Shown here: positions 9,282 to 18,966 of the stretch, piece after piece
Position numbering within the stretch: the first letter of the stretch is position 1
How the letters are laid out: each line of letters starts with the position of its first letter
Origin: Vibrio agarivorans
GTDB lineage: Bacteria > Pseudomonadota > Gammaproteobacteria > Enterobacterales > Vibrionaceae
Direction: 5' to 3'
DNA: 64,000 bases
Assembly (NCBI RefSeq): GCF_030409635.1
Contig: NZ_JAUFQF010000002.1
Span: 310,001-374,000, forward strand
Notes under the pieces: model-generated
The model's input: only the letters and a program-made list of their open reading frames with translations
The model's database searches: none
Told to the model about the DNA's origin: nothing
Translations under genes and position numbers: made by a program

Positions 9282-10682
9282 TTAGAAAATCAAATGAGCT
9301 ACGCCCGCAATCACTGGTAATGTCACCAGTGTGCGCAGAATGAAGATGATGAACAGTTCACCAATGTTCACTGGGATTTTACTGCCAAGCAGTAGAGCAC
9401 CGACTTCAGACATGTAAATGAGCTGTGTTACCGACATTGCAGCAATCACGAAGCGCGTCATCTCGCTGTCAATTGAAGCCGCTAGAATCGCTGGAATAAA
9501 CATATCCGCGAAACCAACCACAATCGTTTGTGAAGCTTGCGCAGCTTCTGGGATACCTAGCAGTTCAAGGAATGGAATAAACGGCTGACCTAGGAAGGCA
9601 AATACAGAGGTGTACTCTGCAATCACCAAGGCAATCGTACCAAGACCCATCACCACTGGAAGAACACCAAAAACCATATCAATTGCGTTCTTTACACCCT
9701 CGCTCGTCACCGCTTTTGGTGAGCTCACTTGGCTCGCTTTGAACATAGCCAATTTGAGACCCCAAGAGAAGGTTGTTTGACCCTCTGGCAGTACGTTATC
9801 GTCTTTGCTTGGCGCAGTACCATCGATAAATAAGTCTTTTTTACGGCTTAGCGGAGGTAAACGAGGAACCACAATCGCAGCCACAAAGCCCGCTAAACAA
9901 ACCGCGCCATAGAATGGTAGGAATAGATACTCAAGCTCAACCTGGGCGATGACAACGAGGCTGAATGTAATAGAGACGGCTGAGAACGTCGTACCAACAA
10001 TCGCAGCTTCACGTTGTGTATAAAACTTTTGCTCATATTGTTTGCTGGTCATCAAAATTCCGACACTCCCGTCACCTAACCAAGAAGCAATACAGTCGAT
10101 GGCGCTGCGGCCAGGAAGATTGAAAATAGGGCGCATGATTTTGCTCAGCATGGTGCCAAACAACTCTAGTAGACCAAAGTTCAGTAGAAGAGGTAGCAGC
10201 AGACCCGCAAAAATAAATACAGAAAACAGGGTTGGCAGAAGCCCTTCAAGAACCAAACCACCGGTATTTTCTTCCCAAATCGCTTCAGGTCCGAACTGGA
10301 AGTAGGTCATTACGACAGCTAGACCGCCGATGACGCGCACTGCTAACCACAAAGGTGATGGAGAAAGAAGATCATTTAGAAATTCGTTCTTCGCAATGAA
10401 AGCAGGCTTAACCACACGGTAAAGCACTGATGCAGTTGCCATAAACGCGATGATTGCCGTAATAAGAGGAACAATAATGTCGCCCATCGCCGCTTGTAGA
10501 GATTTTGCTAGTACAGCGACTGGAATGGTCAGGTCACCGTTGTAGCTAACAGGGGCCATGAATAAGAATAGGCCGATAAGAGATGGGATTAAAAATACCC
10601 AAAACGTTGATTTTTTGTGTTTTTTATCAAGTATTGATGCTTGGTCTTGCATGGCGTGACTCATATTACTGCTGCTTATCAT
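9282..10682 (-). CDS. YjiH family membrane protein (nucleoside-recognition/Gate domain)
   Basis: Polytopic inner-membrane protein of 466 aa with about ten hydrophobic segments. Recognisable pieces are the Gate-like stretch LPGRSAIDCIASWLGDGSVGILMT and the repeat-like QTIVVGFADMFIPAILA. The family is annotated YjiH; its substrate is not established. The ATG at 10682 has AGGAAAACA just upstream, so the full N-terminus is kept. It is monocistronic with its own terminator. Confidence 0.85.
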   Translation of the reverse strand: MISSSNMSHAMQDQASILDKKHKKSTFWVFLIPSLIGLFLFMAPVSYNGDLTIPVAVLAKSLQAAMGDIIVPLITAIIAFMATASVLYRVVKPAFIAKNEFLNDLLSPSPLWLAVRVIGGLAVVMTYFQFGPEAIWEENTGGLVLEGLLPTLFSVFIFAGLLLPLLLNFGLLELFGTMLSKIMRPIFNLPGRSAIDCIASWLGDGSVGILMTSKQYEQKFYTQREAAIVGTTFSAVSITFSLVVIAQVELEYLFLPFYGAVCLAGFVAAIVVPRLPPLSRKKDLFIDGTAPSKDDNVLPEGQTTFSWGLKLAMFKASQVSSPKAVTSEGVKNAIDMVFGVLPVVMGLGTIALVIAEYTSVFAFLGQPFIPFLELLGIPEAAQASQTIVVGFADMFIPAILAASIDSEMTRFVIAAMSVTQLIYMSEVGALLLGSKIPVNIGELFIIFILRTLVTLPVIAGVAHLIF

Positions 10683-10895
10683 TGTTTTCCTACCATGGAA
10701 TATTTATGCACTAAAGTTCCGCTTTTAGTCATTGGCGCAAATAATATACGGAAACAGGTTATTCTGGCAATAGATATTCACACTAATCTGCTAAATATGC
10801 AGTGATATATGTTGCAAGAAAGTAAAAGACGATACTTTTCATTTTATCTAGGCTCATGTAACGTACCGATAAATAACCTATTAATGGAGATCCTG

Positions 10896-11516
10896 ATGGG
10901 ACGCCGAATCTTCAATATACCCGTGCTGCTATTTATTCCTTTGGCATTGCTTCTGATAGTGATTGTAGCGGGTGTCTACCGCTTTTCACTCAATGATGAT
11001 GAGATAATGGATAAATTTTCATCCTCTCAGAGTGCTGACCCTGTCGTCGAGGCGATATTCGGCTTAAAAGTACCAAACGTTTTGGTGATTCCAGTGCCTG
11101 AGACGCATGCGAATGCAGTCTTTTCTGAGTTCGACTTTGAACATCAGATCGCATTAGCGAGTTTTGATTCAGGACAAGAGCGCGGCACGGTAGTGATGCA
11201 ACGTCATCCGCAGGTCACAACTGACCTTAAGTTAGGACAAGGTTTTGTCGGTATCATTTCTGTCAGTAATCAGGGGTCAGGGAATTTCTATTATCTTGTT
11301 TCTTTGGGGTTAGATCGTCAGAGAACACGATTGGTCGCCTTAGACCGTTATTTTCTTGGTGACAGAGTGCTTGTATCCAAGCTCCAGAATGAAGTTGATC
11401 ACATTTCTATTATTTATTTTGAGCATGGGGTGAAGCAAGCTATGTCGGATGATCCGAGCCAAAAAGTAGAAAAACAACTTGTCGTCAATGATTTGGGTAA
11501 GTTCATAGAAAAATAG
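10896..11516 (+). CDS. Hypothetical membrane-anchored protein
   Basis: Not recognised. With the ATG at 10896 (GGAGA at 10886-10890) it is 206 aa. It has one N-terminal membrane segment (VLLFIPLALLLIVIVAGVY) and a presumably periplasmic, beta-rich C-terminal domain with no cysteines or catalytic signature. A start at 10809 would add 29 residues without a good ribosome site. It lies upstream of the M23 endopeptidase in the same direction, 190 bp away, so a role in envelope growth is possible but unsupported. Confidence 0.7.
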   Translation: MGRRIFNIPVLLFIPLALLLIVIVAGVYRFSLNDDEIMDKFSSSQSADPVVEAIFGLKVPNVLVIPVPETHANAVFSEFDFEHQIALASFDSGQERGTVVMQRHPQVTTDLKLGQGFVGIISVSNQGSGNFYYLVSLGLDRQRTRLVALDRYFLGDRVLVSKLQNEVDHISIIYFEHGVKQAMSDDPSQKVEKQLVVNDLGKFIEK

Positions 11517-11707
11517 TGACTATTGAGGACACTTTAGCGCTTGATGAAGGTCTCTATAACCATGACTTTTTGTTTGAAAAACGGTATTGTAGCTGGGTTT
11601 TTTCTTCCTGCGTTTTTTAACTTTTTGCTAACAGGATAGCGGGTCATACCAAACCTTGAGACGGTATAATTGTGTTTTTTAGAGACTTTACAAAGAATTT
11701 TTCGAGC

Positions 11708-12976
11708 ATGAGCTACAAGAAGAAGTTAGCGATATGCTCCTCACCTATTTTACTTGCGGGTTTACTTGGCCTAGTTCCAGATTCAAACAGTCCGCAAGTG
11801 GTGGCTATCAATATTGATACTCAGCCACTTTCTGTTCAACCTCAGCCTGAACCGGTAGAAGAGCCTGATTTTCCAAGCTACGAGTACGTCATTCAAAAAG
11901 GCGATAATCTTAGTTCAATTTTTAATAAATTGGGCTTCGGTTATCAAGAGATGATGCAAGTTATGGAAACCGACTTGAACTATCTCTCACTCGATACCTT
12001 AAGGCCGGGTAATACGTTGCGTTTTTGGAGCGAAGAAGACCATCGATTGAGTAAGATGATGCTTGAGTTCAATGCGGTCGACAAAGTGGTGTATTCCCGT
12101 CTAGATGACGATAGCTTTGACTATGAGCGAATTGAAGAAGAGGGTGAGTGGGAAAACCGCGCCTTTATTGGTGAAATTCATGGTACGTTTTCTCAGTCGG
12201 TTAATGGTTCTGGCCTAGGAAATCGTGACGTCGAGAACGTCGTTGGTTTGCTCAAAGATAAACTGAATTTTGCTCGAGATCTGCGAGCGGGCGATCGCTT
12301 TGAGATTGTTCAATCACGTCAGTCATTTGAAGGTGAACTAACGGGTAACTCTGAAATTCAAGCGATTCGAATATTCAATCGTGGTCAGGAAGTCAGTGCT
12401 TACTTACACAGTGATGGGCAATACTATGATAAAGACGGTGAAAGCTTACAACGTGCTTTTCGTCGTAAGCCGATGGATGGTGCTTACCGTTTAAGCTCGC
12501 ACTTTAACCCGAACCGTAAGCATCCAGTGACAGGCCGTGTGTCTCCACATAATGGCACTGACTGGGCAACGCCAACGGGCACGCCGATTGTATCAACTGG
12601 CGATGGTGTGGTTGTGATGACACGTAACCACCCTTATGCCGGTAAGTACGTAGTGATCCAGCACGGTAATACCTATAAAACGCGCTACCTTCACTTAAGT
12701 AAGATTTTGGTTAAGCAGGGTCAGAAGGTTTCTCGTGGCCAGCGAATTGGTTTAGCTGGCGCGACAGGGCGTGTGACAGGAGCACATATCCACTATGAGC
12801 TGATTGTTCGAGGTCGAGCGGTAAACCCAGTGACAGCAAATATCCCAATGGCAAGCTCTGTGCCGAAAGAGGAGATGTCAAAGTTTGTCGCAAAACGTGA
12901 TGAGCTGAATGGTTGGTTAAAAGAGCAAGAGCTTCGCCTAGCCAATCAAGCTCCAGAAGACAACAATGCGAGCTAA
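11708..12976 (+). CDS. shyA: LysM/M23 peptidoglycan DD-endopeptidase (ShyA-like)
   Basis: Zinc endopeptidase predicted to cut peptide cross-links in the sacculus during elongation. An N-terminal hydrophobic anchor/signal (SPILLAGLLGLVP) is followed by a LysM-like domain (YVIQKGDNLSSIF ... LRPGNTLRF), a linker domain, and an M23 catalytic domain. Zinc ligands are H281 and D285 of HNGTD, and H362 of HIH (360-362). Length 422 aa from ATG 11708, or 434 from GTG 11672; neither start has a clear ribosome site. It matches the architecture of V. cholerae ShyA, which I recall as VCA0079, near pst and cdgA. ShyB/ShyC paralogues share this plan, so the symbol is moderately confident. Confidence 0.85.
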   Translation: MSYKKKLAICSSPILLAGLLGLVPDSNSPQVVAINIDTQPLSVQPQPEPVEEPDFPSYEYVIQKGDNLSSIFNKLGFGYQEMMQVMETDLNYLSLDTLRPGNTLRFWSEEDHRLSKMMLEFNAVDKVVYSRLDDDSFDYERIEEEGEWENRAFIGEIHGTFSQSVNGSGLGNRDVENVVGLLKDKLNFARDLRAGDRFEIVQSRQSFEGELTGNSEIQAIRIFNRGQEVSAYLHSDGQYYDKDGESLQRAFRRKPMDGAYRLSSHFNPNRKHPVTGRVSPHNGTDWATPTGTPIVSTGDGVVVMTRNHPYAGKYVVIQHGNTYKTRYLHLSKILVKQGQKVSRGQRIGLAGATGRVTGAHIHYELIVRGRAVNPVTANIPMASSVPKEEMSKFVAKRDELNGWLKEQELRLANQAPEDNNAS

Positions 12977-13037
12977 TACGGCATGTTAGTAATGCAACTC
13001 AATGACGTAAGTTGATGTTGCTTTTATTGAGAAAATG

Positions 13038-13068
13038 AAAATGGCGCTGATGATCAGCGCCATTTTTT
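13038..13068. terminator. Bidirectional terminator, shyA / volA
   Basis: Perfect 13-base stem (13038-13050 with 13054-13066) containing TGGCGCTGA, with T-rich flanks on both sides between the convergent genes. Confidence 0.9.
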
Positions 13069-13089
13069 ACGTGTGTTTCAAGCTAAACA

Positions 13090-15465
13090 TCATTCTAATG
13101 TCGTCGGACTAATTGGTAAGTCCAGTGTCCCATCTTGAATAAAGTCAACCATATGCGTTGTCATGACAGCGTGCGCTGCCTGATCAGCAAGTGTTGGGTC
13201 TTGTGGGAAGACAAATGTACTGTGAGTGCTGACATCAGAGAAGCGAATAAAGTTGCTATCAGTTGGTGTTGTACTCGCACTATCAATCACAGTCAGTCCT
13301 AACTTCGCGGCCAAAGGTTCCGTGCCAGCAAACCCACGGTTTGGAACATTATTTGGCACGGTGTCATCCCCCGCAACTTGAGAGAAGTACATTGGAATTG
13401 GATTTTCCAACAAGTATGAAGCATTGGTAAACGGATCAATTGAGTCCAGTACCGTTTGGGTCGCATAGGCAAATTGATTAAAACCAGTTTCAAGAGCCGG
13501 AATCGCTTCTGGTGCTGCCTGAGTGAATGCCGTAAAGCACTCAGATTCAGTCAAGTTGACACAAAACGACTGAGTGAATCCTTGATAATCAGTACTTGCC
13601 GCCAATGCAACGTTGTGTTTTATCAGGTTACCGTAGCTATCTGAACCTAATAGTAGCTCCACAATATGCCCACCAGAGTTTTTCGCGGCGAGGCCACTAA
13701 AGTTGAACAGCGTATCTGCACTTGGTGTCCCTAGGCTACGATTGGCATTGGCAACGGTACTAATCGCGACCATTCCGCCTAGAGAGTGCCCTACCATCGT
13801 CGGTGGAGAGGTGACTAAGTCCACGTTGGCCAAAGGCGATGCCTCTAATAGCATTGCTTGTTTTGAATAACTCAATGCCGCACGTAACCCCAAAATATCG
13901 AGAACGCTCTGACGGAAGTTGTCTCTTGCGACTGGGATATTGCTAAGGTTTAAGTAAGCGGTCACATCGGCATTGGCAGAGCGCTCGGCATCAAGGCTGC
14001 GCGACCCGTGTAGTGGCATATCAATCGCAATCACGGCAATGCCCTGTTGTGCGATGTTAGCAGCCATGAAATACGCATTCTCCTTGGCAGATGTAATGCC
14101 ATGTTGATAAATAGCGACAGGCCAATCATCGGCATCCCCGCTCGGTGTAAAGAGTAGGAACTCTACCGCTTGCAGTGACTTTATTTTAGGCACAGGAGCG
14201 TAGCGCGTGATAAATCGGTCGGCATCTAACACCGTGCCGTCTGATTTAGTCAGTTCAAGACCAATAAGTTTGGCTTGTTCTGTTAACTCTGTAGCGAGCA
14301 TCGTGGTATCAACGCCAGCCGCAACAAGTTGCGCGCCAATATTGGCTTGCTCTTGCGGATCAGCGAGTGCATTGCTCACGATAGCAAGGCTTGGCATCGC
14401 CGATACAAAAGGCTGGCTTGACCAATCTTCCCCTTGCTCCAAATAGTGTGGCAGCATGACCACGCCCTTTGAAACGGTGACTTGATTACCTGATTGCAGA
14501 TACAGCCCCTGCAGTGTCTGTTTGAGATCAACGGGTGACTGGCTATCAAAGTATGTAGTGAAGTTGGTGTCTGCCGCGAGGGCGGTTGCGTAATCCTCAG
14601 AAGAAGTGAATTGCAGCGTGTAAGCCGCCGTCAGGTCAACATTGTTAGGGTTTGCGGCATCTTTCCATATGGTACCAATATTGCTTTGAGCGAGCCCTAG
14701 CGCTGTCGCTCCTTTGGTGGCGAAGAAGGTTTCGCCTACAGACTGGGTGGAGAACCAAGTGGAGTAAATGATGGAATCGGCATCTACGCCAACAGCTGAG
14801 AAGAGTGCTTCAGTGCCTTGGGTGACGGCTTGGAGTGTAGCAAAGGGTTCATCAGTGTAAGTACGAGAGTCGGACTTTAGAGTGGCATAGCTGCTTGATG
14901 TGCCTACAGGTTCTCCATTTTCGTCAGCGACTTCGTTGGTCACGGCTAAAATATACTCACTGGAAGGATTTAGCTCTTTACCTTGCAGGACAATCGTCAG
15001 TGAGTCTGTAGCTGAGTCACTGACAACCACAAAATCAACATTCTGTTGAAGAATATTCTTTGGAGTAGGTTGCCCTGTTAACCCTTCCGTTAGCTCAACA
15101 AGATGAACACCAGACGGTACCATGCCATCACTCAATCCTGCACCGGTAAATGAGAGATTGATTGGCATTGATGTTGACCAGCCATCCATCGTGCTCATCG
15201 CCGCTGCCGGGTTGGACAAGCTATCATCCCCATTAGTTGGTAAATCTAATGTTCCATCGATGGTATTCATCAGTGTGTAGCTAGGTAATGGAACGGCAGC
15301 ATCACTGCCTAGCAGGGTGAATTCAATGGTGGTATCGCGTTCAAGAGCCTGTTGAATGTGACTCTCAAGTTCAGCACTGCTCGGGAGTTCACTCGATGTG
15401 TCATCACCACATCCTGCAAGTAACAACCCCGCAGAGATTGCAGAGAGTTTAATAAAATGATTCAT
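13090..15465 (-). CDS. volA: Surface lysophospholipase lipoprotein VolA
   Basis: Outer-membrane lipoprotein that hydrolyses lysophosphatidylcholine, releasing fatty acid for uptake by FadL. The N-terminus is a lipoprotein signal with lipobox LLAGC (C19), followed by an acidic linker, a bacterial lipase N-terminal domain, and an alpha/beta hydrolase with nucleophile elbow GHSLG (residues 559-563, S561). Late residues THST probably hold the catalytic histidine (FSDVSTHSTFVF). 791 aa is in the expected range. The gene lies 18 bp downstream of a fadL homologue on the same strand, the arrangement described for Vibrio VolA. Confidence 0.93.
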   Translation of the reverse strand: MNHFIKLSAISAGLLLAGCGDDTSSELPSSAELESHIQQALERDTTIEFTLLGSDAAVPLPSYTLMNTIDGTLDLPTNGDDSLSNPAAAMSTMDGWSTSMPINLSFTGAGLSDGMVPSGVHLVELTEGLTGQPTPKNILQQNVDFVVVSDSATDSLTIVLQGKELNPSSEYILAVTNEVADENGEPVGTSSSYATLKSDSRTYTDEPFATLQAVTQGTEALFSAVGVDADSIIYSTWFSTQSVGETFFATKGATALGLAQSNIGTIWKDAANPNNVDLTAAYTLQFTSSEDYATALAADTNFTTYFDSQSPVDLKQTLQGLYLQSGNQVTVSKGVVMLPHYLEQGEDWSSQPFVSAMPSLAIVSNALADPQEQANIGAQLVAAGVDTTMLATELTEQAKLIGLELTKSDGTVLDADRFITRYAPVPKIKSLQAVEFLLFTPSGDADDWPVAIYQHGITSAKENAYFMAANIAQQGIAVIAIDMPLHGSRSLDAERSANADVTAYLNLSNIPVARDNFRQSVLDILGLRAALSYSKQAMLLEASPLANVDLVTSPPTMVGHSLGGMVAISTVANANRSLGTPSADTLFNFSGLAAKNSGGHIVELLLGSDSYGNLIKHNVALAASTDYQGFTQSFCVNLTESECFTAFTQAAPEAIPALETGFNQFAYATQTVLDSIDPFTNASYLLENPIPMYFSQVAGDDTVPNNVPNRGFAGTEPLAAKLGLTVIDSASTTPTDSNFIRFSDVSTHSTFVFPQDPTLADQAAHAVMTTHMVDFIQDGTLDLPISPTTLE

Positions 15466-15483
15466 ATCGCAATCCTTGCTTTG

Positions 15484-16722
15484 TTAGAACAGATAGTTCA
15501 TTTGAAGTGAAGTGATGTAGGCTGTGCCCTCCGACTCGAATTCAAAAGGTATCTCTGTAGAACCAGATTCAAAGGTTTCATTGAACGAGCCATCTTTACT
15601 GACGACAAGAGCGAAGCCTGCATCAAAAGACCAGTTGTCATTTAACTGATATGAGCCACCGATGCTATACCAGTAGCGGTCACTATCGGGAATGCTCAAC
15701 GTAGCTTTACCCGCCTGCTCATCAAAGGCAAATCCGAGTCGCCCCGTCCATTTTTCATTGAAAGTTATCGTGGTGCCGACCGACCATCTGCCAGCGTCGT
15801 CGTAGTCTTCTTTTTTGAGGAAGCATTCATTATTTGGGCATTTTGGTGATGTTGCTTTGAGCTCTTTAAATGCACTCCAATCTGTTCGTTGGTAGCTGTA
15901 ATGAACAGCAAACATTTCTGTGACTTGATGGAAGCCCGATATCTCCCAGATGGCTGGTAAATCGACTTTTAAGTCTGCTTTATGATCTGCTTGAGTAATA
16001 TCGTTTGTGAAATCACCATCATCAAACTCGAGGTCTACCTGAGATCGATAACCAAAGCCAAATCGATGATTGTCATTTATCTCGTACATCGCGCCAATGT
16101 TCCAACCCCAACCGAAAGTATCACCTTCCATACTGACCAGCTTTCGCGATGGTGAAACGCCGGAAAATGTGCCGAGCGATCCATAGTGTCTATTTAGCTC
16201 TGCATGCGCGTAAACAAAATTAATGCCAGCGCCAATGCTAAAGTGCTCATTAATCTTGTAGGCGATTGATGGGTTTAGGTTTACTGATACTAAAGCGGTA
16301 TCACCTGCAAGCATTCCCGCAGAAATATCATCTGGGTAATCCGTTGCAACACCATAGGTCGTAAACATACCAATACCCCATGCCCATTTATCGTTAATTG
16401 GGCTGAGGTAATAGCCAGCAGGTACAACTTGTAACGGTGCTACATCATTTGCTTTTTCAATATTGTCTGGGTCTGTAATGTCAGTGACATCTACCTCAGG
16501 ATCAACGATAGAAATCGCCCCCGAAAACATAGCCCGGTCAAAGCGAGTCATCGCAGCAGGGTTGCGTGAGATAACCGAAGCATCTTGAGCGACAGCGGCT
16601 TCTCCCGAAAAGGCCCGACCGAGGCCTGAGGCTGAGTGTTCTGCGACTTGGAAGCCAGCAGCATGGGCTTGAAAGCTAGCAATAATCGCCAGCGAGAGTG
16701 TAGAGTAGTGTCTTATCTTCAT
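15484..16722 (-). CDS. fadL: Outer-membrane long-chain fatty acid channel, FadL/OmpP1 family
   Basis: Outer-membrane beta-barrel for long-chain fatty acids. Signal peptide of about 21 residues ending AHA, mature start AGFQVAEHSASGLGRAFSGEAAVAQDASVISRNPAAM in pieces typical of the FadL plug (SGLGRAF, NPAAM), alternating barrel strands, and a C-terminal aromatic residue (NYLF). A GGAGATCTGATTC ribosome site precedes the ATG. It is upstream of volA in one operon and is one of probably several FadL paralogues in a Vibrio genome, so the symbol denotes family. Confidence 0.92.
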   Translation of the reverse strand: MKIRHYSTLSLAIIASFQAHAAGFQVAEHSASGLGRAFSGEAAVAQDASVISRNPAAMTRFDRAMFSGAISIVDPEVDVTDITDPDNIEKANDVAPLQVVPAGYYLSPINDKWAWGIGMFTTYGVATDYPDDISAGMLAGDTALVSVNLNPSIAYKINEHFSIGAGINFVYAHAELNRHYGSLGTFSGVSPSRKLVSMEGDTFGWGWNIGAMYEINDNHRFGFGYRSQVDLEFDDGDFTNDITQADHKADLKVDLPAIWEISGFHQVTEMFAVHYSYQRTDWSAFKELKATSPKCPNNECFLKKEDYDDAGRWSVGTTITFNEKWTGRLGFAFDEQAGKATLSIPDSDRYWYSIGGSYQLNDNWSFDAGFALVVSKDGSFNETFESGSTEIPFEFESEGTAYITSLQMNYLF

Positions 16723-17085
16723 GAATCAGATCTCCAAGGATCACGTATTATTATTCCGTTGCGCCTTAAAGTTAATTATATGTTAATTATTTGTCAAAGT
16801 TTGTTGGTTGTTTTTTTGCGTTGGCTGTCTTTTGCTCTGTGGATGTAATCGTTTCAATGGGTTAAAGACACTAGCTAATAACAAAGAGGTAGGATGACTG
16901 GGTAATTGTTGAACTGGTTTTAATTGTGATTCAAACAGCGTGTTTTGTTCTGTTAACAGGCGTAGCGTATTGCCTAGGCATAAATTTAAACACGACAACA
17001 TCAGTTTATCTTTATATAAAACTTAATGGCTTAGACGGCGTAACGATGCAATTTGGAGTGGAATTCTCCGATCAGGTAGAGAGCG
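16723..17085. other. Divergent intergenic region fadL / unknown
   Basis: 363 bases, AT-rich, carrying the fadL promoter on the minus strand and the leader of the next gene on the plus strand. Short open frames here show no recognisable product or ribosome site. No FadR-like palindrome could be identified with confidence. Confidence 0.55.
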
Positions 17086-17670
17086 ATGGAAAAGGTAATG
17101 AATGTCAAAAATAACGCGGTGTTGGGCCTCAAGTCGGCTTTGATGTGTGGACTCATGCTTTTTTCAGTGGGAGCAAGGGCAAACCATCCACTATTTTTTC
17201 CTTTTGTCGATGTGACGTCACCATATATTAGCACCTCGCAAGCTTATGAGGATGAGGTGACATTTGAGTGCTCTGAAAGGGAAAGCCAATGGCGCTATTG
17301 TGCGGAGTTCAATTACTACCAAGTCCCCGTGTTTGCTTATTTCTATAGTCATCAAGGTCAAATTGATAAGGCCGTTCTCGAGTTAGAATCTTCACCAGTT
17401 AATTTCACTCAATTGCAATATAACCTACGAAGGGATGGGTTTGAGCCAGTGTTGGCTGTTACCAGTAATGGGCGTTTTGATGTCATAGAGCGACTGAAAA
17501 AAGCACCGGAGTATCAAGTAGACGCCGAACTGGTTCAGTTTATTAACCAGCGGCCCATTGAAGGAGAAATGGAGATGATATGGGTGAATAATGCTAATAG
17601 CGCTGAGATTACTGCAACCTTGATTTATAAAGTAGAGACGCTGACGCTGGGGTTTACTCGAAGTAAGTAA
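17086..17670 (+). CDS. Hypothetical secreted protein
   Basis: Not recognised. 194 aa with a signal peptide (LMCGLMLFSVGARA, predicted cut before NHPLFF). The mature protein has two cysteines 13 residues apart (ECSERESQWRYCAEF region) that could form a disulphide, and mixed beta/alpha composition. A downstream in-frame ATG (17098) has AAGG too close to serve well, so the ATG at 17086 with AGAGAG upstream is kept. It stands alone between fadL and the aldo/keto reductase. Confidence 0.7.
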   Translation: MEKVMNVKNNAVLGLKSALMCGLMLFSVGARANHPLFFPFVDVTSPYISTSQAYEDEVTFECSERESQWRYCAEFNYYQVPVFAYFYSHQGQIDKAVLELESSPVNFTQLQYNLRRDGFEPVLAVTSNGRFDVIERLKKAPEYQVDAELVQFINQRPIEGEMEMIWVNNANSAEITATLIYKVETLTLGFTRSK

Positions 17671-17786
17671 CCGAATACAAGCCCAAAACTTGAAAACTAT
17701 GACCTAGCTAGGAATGCCCAGCAAGATTCATCACACCTTAGTGGAACTCAGTTATAATTTGAACAGTTATTACTACGGAGAGAATC

Positions 17787-18695
17787 ATGTTGAATAGAGT
17801 TCAGATTGCCCCTCAAGGGCCAGAGTTTTCTGAATTGGTTCAGGGATATTGGCGACTAGCAGATTGGGGGATGACCCCAAAACAACGCTTAGACTTTCTC
17901 AAGCAACATATCGCGTTAGGTGTCACAACGGTCGATCACGCAGATATTTACGGTAACTACGAGTGTGAGCAGCTCTTTGGTGAGGCGTTAGCCCTTGATA
18001 AGAGTGTGCGTACTGAAATTGAGATTGTGACAAAGTGCGATATTAATTTGTGTGGTGACAAGACACCAGAGCGTAAGGTGAATCACTACGATACCAGCGC
18101 AGCACATATATACCAATCGGTGAATAACTCACTGCAGCGCCTTAACGTAGATGAAATTGATGTGCTGTTGATTCATCGTCCTGATGTATTAATGGATGCT
18201 GATGAAGTTGCCGAAGCATTTCAGGAACTTCATAAGGTGGGTAAAGTAAAACACTTTGGCGTTTCCAATTTCTCAACTCATCAGTTTGATCTATTGCAGT
18301 CTCGCCTGAGCAAGCCTTTAGTGACGAATCAGGTTGAAATTAACCCGTTGAACTTTGAAGTTGCTCATGACGGTACTCTCGATCAGCTACAAAAGCTAAG
18401 AGTGAACCCAATGGCATGGTCTTGCCTTGCTGGTGGGGCGCTGTTTAACCCTTCAACAGACCAAGCGAAACGTGTTATGGCCGTGCTTGAAGAGATTCGA
18501 GCGGAACTTGGTGCTCAATCGGTAGACCAAGTTATCTATGCGTGGGTAAGGCGCTTACCTTCAAATCCTCTTGCGATTATTGGCTCGGGCAAGATTGAAC
18601 GCGTTGAAGCCGCGATTAAGTCAACTCAATATGAATTGACTCGAGAGCAGTGGTATCGGGTTTGGATTGCCTCCAAAGGGCATGGTGTGCCATAG
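17787..18695 (+). CDS. Aldo/keto reductase (YdhF-like)
   Basis: NADPH-dependent oxidoreductase with the TIM-barrel AKR fold; the natural substrate is unknown. Catalytic tetrad candidates are D50 and Y55 (DHADIYG), K in VTKCD, and H in LLIHRPD. Cofactor-end signatures are FGVSNF, NQVEINPL and AIIGSGK. 302 aa is typical. GGAGAG lies before the ATG and a strong terminator follows, so it is monocistronic. Confidence 0.92.
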   Translation: MLNRVQIAPQGPEFSELVQGYWRLADWGMTPKQRLDFLKQHIALGVTTVDHADIYGNYECEQLFGEALALDKSVRTEIEIVTKCDINLCGDKTPERKVNHYDTSAAHIYQSVNNSLQRLNVDEIDVLLIHRPDVLMDADEVAEAFQELHKVGKVKHFGVSNFSTHQFDLLQSRLSKPLVTNQVEINPLNFEVAHDGTLDQLQKLRVNPMAWSCLAGGALFNPSTDQAKRVMAVLEEIRAELGAQSVDQVIYAWVRRLPSNPLAIIGSGKIERVEAAIKSTQYELTREQWYRVWIASKGHGVP

Positions 18696-18717
18696 AATGA
18701 AGTATGAATATAAACCA

Positions 18718-18745
18718 AACCAGCGCTTTAGCGCTGGTTTTTTTT
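18718..18745 (+). terminator. Rho-independent terminator
   Basis: AACCAGCGC (18718-18726) pairs with GCGCTGGTT (18731-18739) around TTTA and is followed by an uninterrupted T-run. Confidence 0.94.
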
Positions 18746-18966
18746 GCTCTCAGGTGCGTATTAAAAACTGGAATTCACCTAAGCCAGCATTGAGATCCGC
18801 GTTTTTAACCCTAAGCTTTTACTAACACATTGAGCTATAATTGGCTAACATAGAAAAAACAAAATAATAACATTAGCCTATTATGCCTGTAATTCGGGCA
18901 ATATTTTGCTAGGGAAATGAGTAATTTAGCATTCAACCGCCAATATGCGGTTATGAGGGGCCAAAA

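Noticed and set aside
16926..17114. 62-codon plus-strand frame before the secreted unknown
   Set aside because: Overlaps the next gene's start in another frame, lacks a ribosome site and protein-like features.
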